Shown one piece after another: positions 1 to 6,486 of a DNA stretch of 10,305 nt. The notes beneath the pieces are model-generated. The model saw only the letters and a list, made by a program, of their open reading frames with translations, was not told the DNA's origin and did no database searches. The stretch comes from Paracoccaceae bacterium (lineage in GTDB: Bacteria > Pseudomonadota > Alphaproteobacteria > Rhodobacterales > Rhodobacteraceae). The DNA lies in the NCBI GenBank assembly GCA_026997055.1, contig JALWJU010000531.1:1-10305 (forward strand), in the 5' to 3' direction. The translations under genes were made by a program, and so were the position numbers. Numbering within the stretch: position 1 is the first letter of the stretch; every line of letters begins with the position of its first letter.

Positions 1-1
1 C

Positions 2-1501
2 GACCAGGGCGACCCGATGCGCTACCTCGAACTGGCCGAGATCATCGAGGAGCGCGACCCGCATTACCTCGCGGTGCTCGCCACCCGCAGGCGGGCGGTG
101 GCGCAGATCGAGATCCGCGTCGAGGCCGCCTCGGACGAGGCGGGCGACGTGGAGATCGCCGAGCGCATCCGCGACTGGCTGGGGCGCGACGAGCTGGCCG
201 ACGAGGTGTTCGACATACTGGATTGCATCGGCAAGGGCTATTCCTTCACCGAGATCATCTGGGATACGTCGGAGGGCCAATGGCAGCCCGCACGTCTGGA
301 ATGGCGCGACCCGCGCTGGTTCCGCTTCGCCTCGCACGATCTGGCCACGCCGATGCAGCTTGCCGATGACGGCACCCATGCGCCGCTCACGCCCTTCAAG
401 TTCATCTTCGCGCGGATCGGCGCCAAGTCCGGCCTGCCCCTGCGCTCGGGGCTTGCGCGCGTTGCCGCCTGGGGATGGATGTTCAAGGCGTTCACCCAGC
501 GCGACTGGGCGATCTTCACCCAGACCTATGGTCAGCCGCTCAGGATCGGCAAATGGGCGCCGGGCGCCAGCGAGGAGGACAAGGACACGCTGTTTCGCGC
601 GGTGGCCAATATCGCCGGGGATTGCGCCGGCATCATCCCCGACACCATGTCGATCGAATTCGTCGAGGCGAAGAACGTCGGCTCCGCGCACCGGCTCTAC
701 AAGGAGCGCGCCGACTGGCTCGATCAGCAGATCTCCAAGGCCGTGCTGGGCCAGACCGCGACCACCGACGCGGTGACCGGGGGCTTGGGCTCCGGGCGCG
801 AGCACCGCGAGGTGCAGGAGGATATCGAGCGCGCCGACGCCCGCGCCCTGGCCGCGATCCTCAACCGCGATCTGATCCGGCCCTGGGTGGATCTCGAATG
901 GGGGCCGCGGGCCAGCTATCCGCGCCTGGTCATCGCCCGCCCCGAGCCCGAAGACATCGCCGGGCTCACCGCCGCGCTCGGCACGCTGGTGCCGCTCGGC
1001 TTCAGGGTCTCGGCCAGCGAAGTGCGCGACAAGCTGGGGCTGACGAAACCCGGCGCCGGGGACGAAATCCTGGGGGAAATTCCCGCCAATCCGGCGCCAA
1101 ATCCGCCCGCGCCGGCCCTCGGGGCCGAGGCCCCGGAGCAGACTTCGAAAATTAAACGGGTTTCCGGCGAATTTAAACGCTATTTCGGCTTTCCGGGTGG
1201 TGTGGCCCATCAGGCGGCACAAACGCACTCAGCGGGCCGCTCAGCGCGTGATGATGAAACGCCGGATCCCGCCGATCTGCTCACCGAGCGCCTTGCCCGC
1301 GAGGCGCACGCGCCGATGCAGGCCATGCTGGAGCAGATCGAGACCATTCTGGCCGCCGCCTCCGACCTCGACGAGGCCCACCAGATGCTGCGCGCGGCTT
1401 TCGGCGATATAGACCACGCCCCGCTTGCCGACCTGCTGGCCCAGGCGATGATGGCCGCCGAAGCCGGCGGGCGCGCCGAGCTGGAGGAAGAGCGTGGCTG
1501 A
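2..1501 (+). CDS. Mu gp29-like portal protein (DUF935), 5' partial
   Basis: This is the portal subunit. In Mu-like phages a portal ring sits at one capsid vertex, where DNA is pumped in and the tail attaches. The frame is open from base 2, so the true start lies upstream; the ATG at 17 is internal, because the preceding codons (DQGDP) continue the usual family sequence. The segment EERDPHYLAVLATRRRAV near the visible N-terminus is typical of DUF935 proteins, which start with a 'membrane-independent adaptor' region before the portal core. Other family-like stretches are the WRDPRWFRF region, the QTYGQPLRIGKW region, and LGQTATT followed by a Gly-rich segment and an acidic helix near residues 245-275. 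The visible part is about 499 codons, close to full family length (about 500). The tail beyond residue 350 is Pro/Ala-rich and then helical. The stop overlaps the next gene by 8 nt, which implies translational coupling. Confidence 0.9.
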   Translation, partial: DQGDPMRYLELAEIIEERDPHYLAVLATRRRAVAQIEIRVEAASDEAGDVEIAERIRDWLGRDELADEVFDILDCIGKGYSFTEIIWDTSEGQWQPARLEWRDPRWFRFASHDLATPMQLADDGTHAPLTPFKFIFARIGAKSGLPLRSGLARVAAWGWMFKAFTQRDWAIFTQTYGQPLRIGKWAPGASEEDKDTLFRAVANIAGDCAGIIPDTMSIEFVEAKNVGSAHRLYKERADWLDQQISKAVLGQTATTDAVTGGLGSGREHREVQEDIERADARALAAILNRDLIRPWVDLEWGPRASYPRLVIARPEPEDIAGLTAALGTLVPLGFRVSASEVRDKLGLTKPGAGDEILGEIPANPAPNPPAPALGAEAPEQTSKIKRVSGEFKRYFGFPGGVAHQAAQTHSAGRSARDDETPDPADLLTERLAREAHAPMQAMLEQIETILAAASDLDEAHQMLRAAFGDIDHAPLADLLAQAMMAAEAGGRAELEEERG

Positions 1502-2729
1502 TCCGAAGCTTCTCGCTACTTTCCGCAAGCCCTTCCCCGAGGCGCTGGCGGCGTTCCGGCTCCGGCTGGGCAATCTGGTGCCGACGCGGGCCTGGGACGA
1601 CCTGCGCCATTCGGCCCATGATCGCGCCTTCGTGGTGGCCGGGGCGCTCAAGGCCGATCTTCTGGCCGATCTCGCCGCTGCCATCGACAAGGCGATTGCC
1701 GAAGGCACCGGGCTCGAAGAGTTCCGCCGCGATTTTCGCGCCATTGTCGCCAAACACGGCTGGCATGGCTGGACCGGCGAGGGCTCGTCGCGCGGCGTGG
1801 CCTGGCGCACCCGGGTGATCTGGCAGACCAACATGCTCACCTCGCTGGCCGCCGGCCGCTGGGCGCAGCTGCAGGAAGGCGGCTTCAGCTATTTCGTCTA
1901 CCGGCATTCGGGTGCGGCCCATCCGCGGCTCGATCACCTGTCCTGGGACGGGCTGATCCTGCCCGCGGATCACCCGTTCTGGCAGACCCATTATCCGCCC
2001 AATGGCTGGGGCTGCGGCTGCCGGGTGCTGGGAGCGCATTCGCGCGCCGGGGCCGAGCGCGTCGGCGGCAAGCCCGGCAAGAAGCTGCCCGAGGGCTGGG
2101 ACAGGCGCGAGGCGAAGACCGGCACCCCCCCGGGCATCGGCAAGGGCTGGGATTATCCGCCCGGGGCGAGCGTGGCACAGACCGTCAGTTTCGCGGCGCG
2201 CAAGCTGCGGAAGTGGCCAGCCTTGATCGGGGCGCAGTTTGGCGAGGGCATTGCCGGGATCATCGAGCGCGCCTGGCCGATATGGGTTGCCGAAACACAG
2301 GCCGGGATCAGCCACAATCCGGCGCTCGTCGGCAGTCTGAGCAGCGACCTGGTGCGCAGGCTCGATGAGATGTCGAAAGCGCCGGCCAGCGCCGAGATCA
2401 TGCTGCGCCCCGGGCTCGTCAGAGGGCCAAAGGCCACCCGCCACGAAAGGAAGGGCGACGCGCTGCCCGAAGAACTCTGGCTCACCCTGCCCAGGCACCT
2501 GCGTGATCCGCAGGCGGTGCTGCTGGACCGGAAAACCGGAAACCTGCTTTTCTATCTGGGCGACGGCACCCGCCCGGGGCAAATCGCGGTCGTGCTGGAT
2601 TACTTCACACGCAAGCCTTCGAAGGACGTCACCAACATGATTGTTTCTGCCTATGTGCCGAACCTGGAAGAGGTGCGCAGACGGCTTGCATCCGGGAAGC
2701 TTGAAATCCTGTCGGGAAGTCTGGAGTGA
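1494..2729 (+). CDS. Mu gpF-like head morphogenesis protein (gp30 family) with C-terminal nuclease-like domain
   Basis: This is a minor head protein of the Phage_Mu_F type, needed for head assembly and possibly ejected with DNA. It starts with GTG at 1494; GGAGGA at 1483-1488 is its ribosome binding site. It overlaps the portal gene by 8 nt. Residues about 100-180 hold the family core: an RTRVIWQTNM helix, HPRLDHLSWDG, then HPFWQTHYPPNGWGCGCRV with the paired Cys. The protein is 411 aa. After about residue 290 a separate domain begins (PEELWLTLPRHLRDPQAVLLD, LLFYLGDG, then a beta-rich stretch to the end). This resembles the PBECR domains (phage-Barnase-EndoU-ColicinE5/D-RelE-like nucleases) often fused to Mu F proteins. 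The fold assignment is from memory and no catalytic residues could be confirmed. Base composition becomes a little more AT-rich toward the 3' end, which would fit an exchanged C-terminal module. Confidence 0.85.
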   Translation: MADPKLLATFRKPFPEALAAFRLRLGNLVPTRAWDDLRHSAHDRAFVVAGALKADLLADLAAAIDKAIAEGTGLEEFRRDFRAIVAKHGWHGWTGEGSSRGVAWRTRVIWQTNMLTSLAAGRWAQLQEGGFSYFVYRHSGAAHPRLDHLSWDGLILPADHPFWQTHYPPNGWGCGCRVLGAHSRAGAERVGGKPGKKLPEGWDRREAKTGTPPGIGKGWDYPPGASVAQTVSFAARKLRKWPALIGAQFGEGIAGIIERAWPIWVAETQAGISHNPALVGSLSSDLVRRLDEMSKAPASAEIMLRPGLVRGPKATRHERKGDALPEELWLTLPRHLRDPQAVLLDRKTGNLLFYLGDGTRPGQIAVVLDYFTRKPSKDVTNMIVSAYVPNLEEVRRRLASGKLEILSGSLE

Positions 2730-2833
2730 CGGAGGGCCGGACGTCCCCTCATTAACTAGCGTTCGGCTTGTGCCGGGACGGTTTCATGGACTCCGAATTT
2801 TCCATGGTCGTCACTCCTGAAGGAAACATAACC
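2730..2833 (+). other. Intergenic gap before the morphogenesis gene
   Basis: This is the first real gap in the operon, 104 nt and less GC-rich than its surroundings. It contains a short inverted repeat, CATGGA at 2785-2790 and TCCATG at 2801-2806, with a 10-nt loop. An open frame runs from an ATG at 2768 into the next gene, but the family start and ribosome site favour 2834. I see no convincing -10/-35 promoter and no run of T that would mark a terminator. Confidence 0.3.
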
Positions 2834-3349
2834 ATGATCGAGGTTGAACTCAAGGACGAGGCGATAACGCAGGCGCTGGAGCGGCTGCATCGGCATCTGA
2901 CCGATCTTTCGCCGGTGATGAGCGCCATCGGCCAGATCATGATCGAGGGCACGCGCCAGCGCTTCCTGGAAGGGGTGTCGCCCGAGGGTGAGGCCTGGGC
3001 GCCCAAGTCCCCGGTGACGATTGAGGCTTACAAGCGGCGCGGCCAGAGCGTCGATTTCCGCCCGCTCTTTGGCCCCAGCCCCTCGGGAACCGGGCTGTTC
3101 GGCACCATCGACATGCAGGCGGGGCGAGATTACGTCGAGGTGGGCTCGAACAAGATCTACGCGGCGGTGATGCAGTTCGGCGCAAGGAAGGGCGCGTTTG
3201 GCGCCACCTCGCGCGGCTCCCCGATCCCCTGGGGCGACATCCCGGCCCGGCCCTACCTGGGCATTTCCGAGACCGACCGCGAGAACATCCTCGCCGAGAT
3301 CGACGACTGGCTCCAGCGCGCGGCAGAGGGAAATTCACAGCGCAATTGA
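2834..3349 (+). CDS. Phage virion morphogenesis protein (Mu gpG / P2 gpS type)
   Basis: This protein belongs to the phage virion morphogenesis family that includes Mu gpG and P2 gpS, linked to tail completion and head-tail joining. The chosen start is ATG 2834, giving 171 aa (MIEVELKDEAITQALERL). It has a ribosome site, AAGGA at 2820-2824, and a length close to Mu gpG (about 156 aa). An upstream in-frame ATG at 2768 would add 22 residues with no family similarity. Family features are the amphipathic N-terminal helix, the segment TRQRFLEGVSPEGEAWAPKS near residues 37-56, the AAVMQFGA segment, and the late IPARPYLGIS motif where the family usually has 'IPARPFLG'. It lies between the F-type protein and the protease, the usual Mu order. 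Confidence 0.9.
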   Translation: MIEVELKDEAITQALERLHRHLTDLSPVMSAIGQIMIEGTRQRFLEGVSPEGEAWAPKSPVTIEAYKRRGQSVDFRPLFGPSPSGTGLFGTIDMQAGRDYVEVGSNKIYAAVMQFGARKGAFGATSRGSPIPWGDIPARPYLGISETDRENILAEIDDWLQRAAEGNSQRN

Positions 3350-3464
3350 AGGGCGATTGACAAAGCCCGCCGCCCGGCGCAGCCTGTGAAACGGGCCTGC
3401 GCCCGGCCGCCCCCGCAAACCGTTGTGGGTGTTTTCGCGCGCCGCGCCCGGGCAGTCTTGGCCC
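3350..3464 (+). other. Intergenic region with hairpin before the protease gene
   Basis: This 115-nt gap separates the morphogenesis gene from the protease. It can form a hairpin with arms GGCGCAG (3376-3382) and CTGCGCC (3397-3403), extendable by two pairs on each side with single-base bulges. No T-run follows, so a classical terminator is not supported. The 3' part, rich in GC, leads into a second hairpin that encloses the protease start codon. I found no clear promoter. Confidence 0.35.
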
Positions 3465-3480
3465 ATGAGCAAGACTGCCC
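3450..3480 (+). promoter_or_regulatory. Perfect hairpin enclosing the protease start codon
   Basis: The arms GGGCAGTCTTG (3450-3460) and CAAGACTGCCC (3470-3480) are perfectly complementary over 11 bp. The 9-nt loop between them contains the ATG at 3465-3467. No strong Shine-Dalgarno precedes the ATG. If formed in the mRNA, the hairpin would present or hide the start codon and block ribosome landing. Its effect on expression is inferred. Confidence 0.5.
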
Positions 3481-4565
3481 TCACCACCGCCCTCATGGGC
3501 GCGCTCGATCTCGATGCGGACAAGGCCGCGCAGCCGCGCGCGCCTGCCTGGGTGCATCTTCTGCCGGCCGGCGCGGTGCAAACCATCGACCGGCGCGGCC
3601 CGTATCGGGTCGCGGATGCCGAAAGGCTGATCGCGACCAGCTTTGCCGCCGCGCCCAGGCTTCCGATCGACGAGAACCATGCCACCGATCTGGCGGCCCC
3701 CAAGGGCCAGCCGGCGCCTGCGCGTGGCTGGATCACGCAGATGGAAGCTCGCGAAGACGGCATCTGGGGCAAGGTCGAGTGGACCGAAGCCGGCCGCCAG
3801 CTGGTCGAGGACCGCGCCTATCGGGGGCTCTCGCCGGTGATTGCACATGACAAGAGCAAGACGATCCGCGCGATCCTGCGCGCCAGCCTCGTCAACAATC
3901 CCAACCTGCGCGGGCTGACCGCGCTTCACCAGCAACAGGAAAATGCAATGGACTGGACGGAGTATCTGAAGGAACTCCTGGGCCTCGGCGGCGATGCCAC
4001 CGACGACCAGATCAGGGAAGCGCTGGAAAAGGCGCTCAAGGGTGCGACCGAGGAGGCGGCGCAGGCAAGCCTCGCGCCGGTCGCCAAGGCGCTCGGGCTC
4101 GAAGACGGGGCCGGCAGCGAGGATATCCTCGCGGCTCTCCAGGCGCGCATCGCCGAAGGGCAGGAGGATGATGCGGGCGAAGGCGAGGAAGGCGAGGTCG
4201 TGACTGCGCTGCAGGCCGAACTGGCCCAGCTGACCCGCGAACTCAATGCGGTGCGCGCCGAGCGCGCCCGCGAACGGGCCGAGGCCTTCATCGACGCGGA
4301 AATCAAGCGCGGCAATCCCGTGCCCCGCAACATGCGCGATCACTACATCGACCGCCACATGGCCGACCCGGAGACCGTCGAGAAGGAACTCGCCGCCATG
4401 CCTGCCCTGACCCGCTCCGGCACCATGGCCGTGCCGCCGGCCATGAAGGACGGCAAGGTCGCTCTCAATGCCGCTCAGCAGGAGGCCGCTCGCCTGCTGG
4501 GTATCGCCCCCGAAGATTACGCCAAGACGCTCGCCGCCGAGCGCAAGAATGAGGAGGCTCTCTGA
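3465..4565 (+). CDS. Mu I-like prohead protease with C-terminal scaffold region
   Basis: This is the prohead maturation protease of the Mu-like I family, 366 aa. It cleaves scaffold and head proteins during prohead maturation. The start at 3465 gives MSKTALTTALMGALDL, followed by the family pattern WVHLLPAG, RRGPYRVAD, PIDENHATDLA and RGLSPVI. His72 and Ser123 sit in the positions expected for catalytic residues of this family; that role is inferred by analogy. After about residue 155 the protein becomes acidic, Ala/Glu-rich and helical (residues about 160-275 look coiled-coil-like), which suits a scaffold. Upstream in-frame codons back to 3423 have no family similarity. The gene ends in a TGATG overlap with the next gene. 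Confidence 0.88.
   Translation: MSKTALTTALMGALDLDADKAAQPRAPAWVHLLPAGAVQTIDRRGPYRVADAERLIATSFAAAPRLPIDENHATDLAAPKGQPAPARGWITQMEAREDGIWGKVEWTEAGRQLVEDRAYRGLSPVIAHDKSKTIRAILRASLVNNPNLRGLTALHQQQENAMDWTEYLKELLGLGGDATDDQIREALEKALKGATEEAAQASLAPVAKALGLEDGAGSEDILAALQARIAEGQEDDAGEGEEGEVVTALQAELAQLTRELNAVRAERARERAEAFIDAEIKRGNPVPRNMRDHYIDRHMADPETVEKELAAMPALTRSGTMAVPPAMKDGKVALNAAQQEAARLLGIAPEDYAKTLAAERKNEEAL
3948..4565 (+). CDS. Nested in-frame scaffold protein (Mu gpZ-like), internal start of protease gene
   Basis: An in-frame ATG at 3948 lies exactly at the domain border between protease and scaffold. It is preceded by AGGA at 3937-3940 with 7 nt spacing, a good ribosome site inside the coding sequence. 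The product would be 205 aa (MDWTEYLKELLGLGGDATDDQ...), acidic and helical, sharing the C-terminus of the protease. In Mu, scaffold Z is made in the same way from within gene I, and the protease removes it during maturation. The start is inferred from position and ribosome site; no expression data are available. Confidence 0.6.
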   Translation: MDWTEYLKELLGLGGDATDDQIREALEKALKGATEEAAQASLAPVAKALGLEDGAGSEDILAALQARIAEGQEDDAGEGEEGEVVTALQAELAQLTRELNAVRAERARERAEAFIDAEIKRGNPVPRNMRDHYIDRHMADPETVEKELAAMPALTRSGTMAVPPAMKDGKVALNAAQQEAARLLGIAPEDYAKTLAAERKNEEAL

Positions 4566-4996
4566 TGGCCGCACTTTCCGCTGACCGCAACACGCCCCGC
4601 CTTGAGGGCGACATTCGCCAGGGCGATGCTGCCGCTTCGGTGAAGATCTATGCCGGCGCGCTTCTGATGCGCGACAGTTCCGGCAACCTCACCCCCGGCG
4701 CCACTGCCACCGGCGCGGTGGGGGTGGGCCGCGCCGAAGCCCAGGTGGACAATTCCTCGGGCTCTGCCGGCGACCTGACGGTCGATTACCGCCCCGGCGT
4801 CTACCGCTTCGACAACTCGACCGGCGCTGACGCCATCGCCAAGGCCGATATCGGCGCCAAGTGCTACATCGTCGATGACCAGACCGTGGCCAAGACCGAC
4901 GGCACCGCCACCCGCAGCCCGGCCGGCATCATCGACGGCGTGGACGCGAATGGCGTCTGGGTGCGCCTCGATGAAGCCCTGACCAACGCCACGTAA
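4565..4996 (+). CDS. DUF2190-type capsid-associated protein
   Basis: This is a 143-aa protein of the DUF2190 type, a group found beside Mu-like major capsid genes and probably a capsid decoration or cement protein. The sequence starts MAALSADRNTPRLEGDIRQGDAAASVKIYAGALLMRD and continues with small, beta-rich, Gly/Ala/Asp-rich repeats (VGVGRAEAQVDNSSG, YRPGVYRFDNS), as expected of a compact beta-barrel. It ends with WVRLDEAL. Its ATG overlaps the protease stop (TGATG), so translation is probably coupled. I see no signal peptide or membrane segment. The decoration role is inferred from family and neighbours. Confidence 0.75.
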   Translation: MAALSADRNTPRLEGDIRQGDAAASVKIYAGALLMRDSSGNLTPGATATGAVGVGRAEAQVDNSSGSAGDLTVDYRPGVYRFDNSTGADAIAKADIGAKCYIVDDQTVAKTDGTATRSPAGIIDGVDANGVWVRLDEALTNAT

Positions 4997-5008
4997 GGAG
5001 GCATTGCA

Positions 5009-5303
5009 ATGCTCTTGAATTCCACCAACCTCAAGGCCCTGAGCACGGGCTTTTCCACCGCCTTCCAGGGCGGCCTCGGCCAGGCGCCGAACCAGCGCGA
5101 GCGCGTTGCCACCGTGGTGCGCGCCTCGCAGAAGGAGCAGTCCTATGGCTGGATCGGCAAGGTCCCCAATGTGCGCGAATGGATCGGCGCCCGGGCGGTG
5201 CAGAACCTCGCCGCGCATGATTACTCGATCAAGGAAAAGCCCTGGGAGCTGACCATCGGTGTGGACCGCGACGATATCGAGACCGACAATCTCGGCCTTC
5301 AGG
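5009..5303 (+). CDS. Mu gpT-like major capsid protein, first exon-like segment
   Basis: This is the N-terminal third of the major head subunit. ATG 5009 follows a strong Shine-Dalgarno, AAGGAGG at 4995-5001. The 98 full codons match the gpT family: FQGGLGQAPNQRERVATVV, YGWIGKVPNVREWIG, HDYSIKEKPWELTIGVDRDDIETDNLG. In Mu gpT the text after DNLG runs on to 'PIFQEMGRS', but here the reading frame enters an RNA-like element and stops at 5351-5353, which would give only 114 aa. The missing C-terminal part resumes at 5568 in the same frame. Joining 5009-5303 to 5568-6166 yields 297 aa, close to the 305 aa of Mu gpT, with DNLGLQGPLFTEMGRS across the joint. Without removal or bypass of the insert, no capsid protein could be made. 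Confidence 0.88.
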
Positions 5304-5567
5304 TCCGGGGCCCGCCAATCCCGCACGCACAGTTTGGCAGATTTGCTCCCTGAACAGGCGCTGCGGCGCTGGAACAGTGGGGCTGTTTCAAGCCGCTGCA
5401 ACGCATTCAGGGAGCAAATCCGCCAAACCCTTCGGGCACTCCGGGCGCTTCATCTCAGTGGCCCGGCGCGCTTGGAAAGGGACCCACCCTGTCCGGCGCG
5501 CGCCAGACCCCTGATGTTTCGCGCCCGGAGCGCTGTGCGCGCGGGATTGGCGGGCCCCGGACCTGTG
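5304..5567 (+). ncRNA. Intron-like structured RNA element, copy 1, inside the capsid gene
   Basis: This 264-nt non-coding insert interrupts the capsid gene. Its closing helix P1 is 33 bp, 5300-5332 with 5533-5565, with one A·C mismatch; it includes the last four exon bases, CAGG. Next, without linkers, come P2 (5333-5354 with 5406-5427, one mismatch), P5 (5428-5436, a 3-bp stem) and P6 (5437-5448 with 5521-5532), so P1, P2, P5 and P6 form a four-way junction. P2 carries P3 (5360-5367/5392-5399) and P4 (5371-5377/5383-5389). P6 carries a 7x7 internal loop, P6b (5456-5463/5506-5513), P7 (5465-5471/5498-5504), P8 (5472-5476/5492-5496) and an apical AGGG/CCCT hairpin. Boundaries are set by frame restoration and may shift by a base. 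I see no group I or group II hallmark and no ORF. Self-splicing is a hypothesis; a DNA-level insert or translational bypass is possible. Confidence 0.8.
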
Positions 5568-6166
5568 GTCCGCTGTTCACCGAGATGGGCCGGTCCACCG
5601 GCGCCAAGTTCGACCAGCTGGTGTTCGACCTGCTCAAGGCCGGCTTCTCCACCACCTGCTATGACAACCAGTATTTCTTCGATACCGACCACCCGGTGCT
5701 GGACGCGGATGGCAACGAAATCTCGGTCGCCAATACCGATGGCGGCACCGGCACGCCCTGGTTCCTGCTCGATGTATCGCGCGCCCTCAAGCCGATCATC
5801 CTGCAGATCCGCAAGGATTTCGAGTTCGTCTCCAAGACGGCGGTGACAGACGATCACGTCTTCACCAACAAGGAATTCCTGTTCGGCGCCGATGCGCGGG
5901 CCAATGTGGGCTTCGGCTTCTGGCAGTTTGCCTGGGGCTCGAAGCAGACCCTGAACGCCACCAATTACGAGACCGCGCGCGCCGCCCTCCTGGGCATGAA
6001 GGGCGATTACGACCGCCCGCTCGGGATCAACCCGCGCCTGCTGGTGGTGCCGCCCTCGCTGGAAGGCGCGGCGCTGGAGATCCTCAATGCCGAGCGCGAT
6101 GCGAGCGGGGCCACCAATGTCTGGAAGGGCACCGCCGAACTGCTGGTCGTGCCGTGGCTGGCGTAA
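5568..6166 (+). CDS. Mu gpT-like major capsid protein, second exon-like segment
   Basis: This is the C-terminal two-thirds of the major head subunit. It begins with the PLFTEMGRSTGAKFDQLVFDLLKAGF region, corresponding to 'PIFQEMGRS' of Mu gpT. Further family signatures are CYDNQYFFDTDHPV, WFLLDVSRALKPIILQ, FTNKEFLFGADARANVGFGFWQFAWGSKQTLN, RPLGINPRLLVVPPSLE and the final AELLVVPWLA. No ribosome site precedes the first available ATG (5585), and that ATG falls inside the conserved EMGRS motif, so this segment is not an independent gene. It is in the same frame as 5009-5303. The sequence shows no decay: no stop, frameshift or missing motif on either side of the insert. That argues that an intact protein is still selected for. 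The protein assembles into the icosahedral shell. Confidence 0.88.
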
Positions 6167-6179
6167 GGGAGGCTGAGCA

Positions 6180-6407
6180 ATGGCGAGATCGTCCAGGAAA
6201 AAGACCGCCCCCGGCATCCGTGTCATCGGCCCGAAGGGCGGCTTGCGCCGCGCCGGCCTCCGGTTCGGGCCGGGCGAGACCGACATCCCGCTCGACCGGC
6301 TGAGCGAGGAGCAGCTCGCCGCGATCCGCGACGAGCCGCGCCTGGTCGTGACCGATATCGAAATCCCGCTGGAGGGCGAGGTCGAGCCTGTACCCGACGG
6401 CGGCTGA
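6180..6407 (+). CDS. Mu gp35 / HI1506-like small head-region protein
   Basis: This is a 75-aa protein in the position of Mu gp35, directly after the major capsid gene. A ribosome site, AAGGGAGG at 6165-6172, overlaps the capsid stop. The start MARSSRKKTAPGIRVIGPKGGLRRAGLRFGPGETDIPLDRLSEEQLAAIRDEPRL fits the FluMu/HI1506 N-terminal fold: a basic leader, a glycine-rich strand pair, and a short helix that ends near 'L..i..dp.L.V'. The C-terminus is acidic. Its exact role is not known to me; a DNA-packaging or neck-adjacent role is only suggested by position. Confidence 0.7.
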   Translation: MARSSRKKTAPGIRVIGPKGGLRRAGLRFGPGETDIPLDRLSEEQLAAIRDEPRLVVTDIEIPLEGEVEPVPDGG

Positions 6408-6422
6408 ATACCCCCCCGGAGA

Positions 6423-6456
6423 GGGCGGTGGCGGGCCTTCGGGTCTGCCGCCGCCC
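6423..6456 (+). promoter_or_regulatory. 15-bp UUCG-tetraloop hairpin between head and tail genes
   Basis: Arms 6423-6437 and 6442-6456 pair over 15 bp around a TTCG loop closed by C-G, the very stable cUUCGg tetraloop. Three pairs are G·U on the + strand (6429/6450, 6433/6446, 6435/6444), which would be A·C on the other strand. This points to function in the + strand transcript. It fills most of the 79-nt gap between the gp35-like and gp36-like genes. No T-run follows, so it is more likely an mRNA-stabilising or processing element, or a Rho-assisted or partial terminator, than a standard terminator. Confidence 0.6.
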
Positions 6457-6486
6457 GGATCGGGCCAGTAAACAGGAGCAGCCCAA

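Noticed and set aside
2768..2833. An extended start of the virion morphogenesis protein at 2768.
   Set aside because: The extra residues do not fit the family, and the ribosome site is placed for ATG 2834.
3376..3403. Hairpin before the protease gene as a Rho-independent terminator.
   Set aside because: There is no following T-run, the loop is long, and downstream genes belong to the same assembly pathway.
5511..5520. CTGATG followed by TTTC in copy 1 suggested a hammerhead ribozyme core.
   Set aside because: Copy 2 has TTGATA at this place, and the three-helix arrangement and the downstream GAAA are missing.
5302..5572. GGTCCG occurs at 5302-5307 and again at 5567-5572, flanking the capsid-gene insert like a target-site duplication.
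   Set aside because: Deleting between these repeats removes 265 nt and breaks the frame, and the second insert has no matching repeat, so it is taken as chance.
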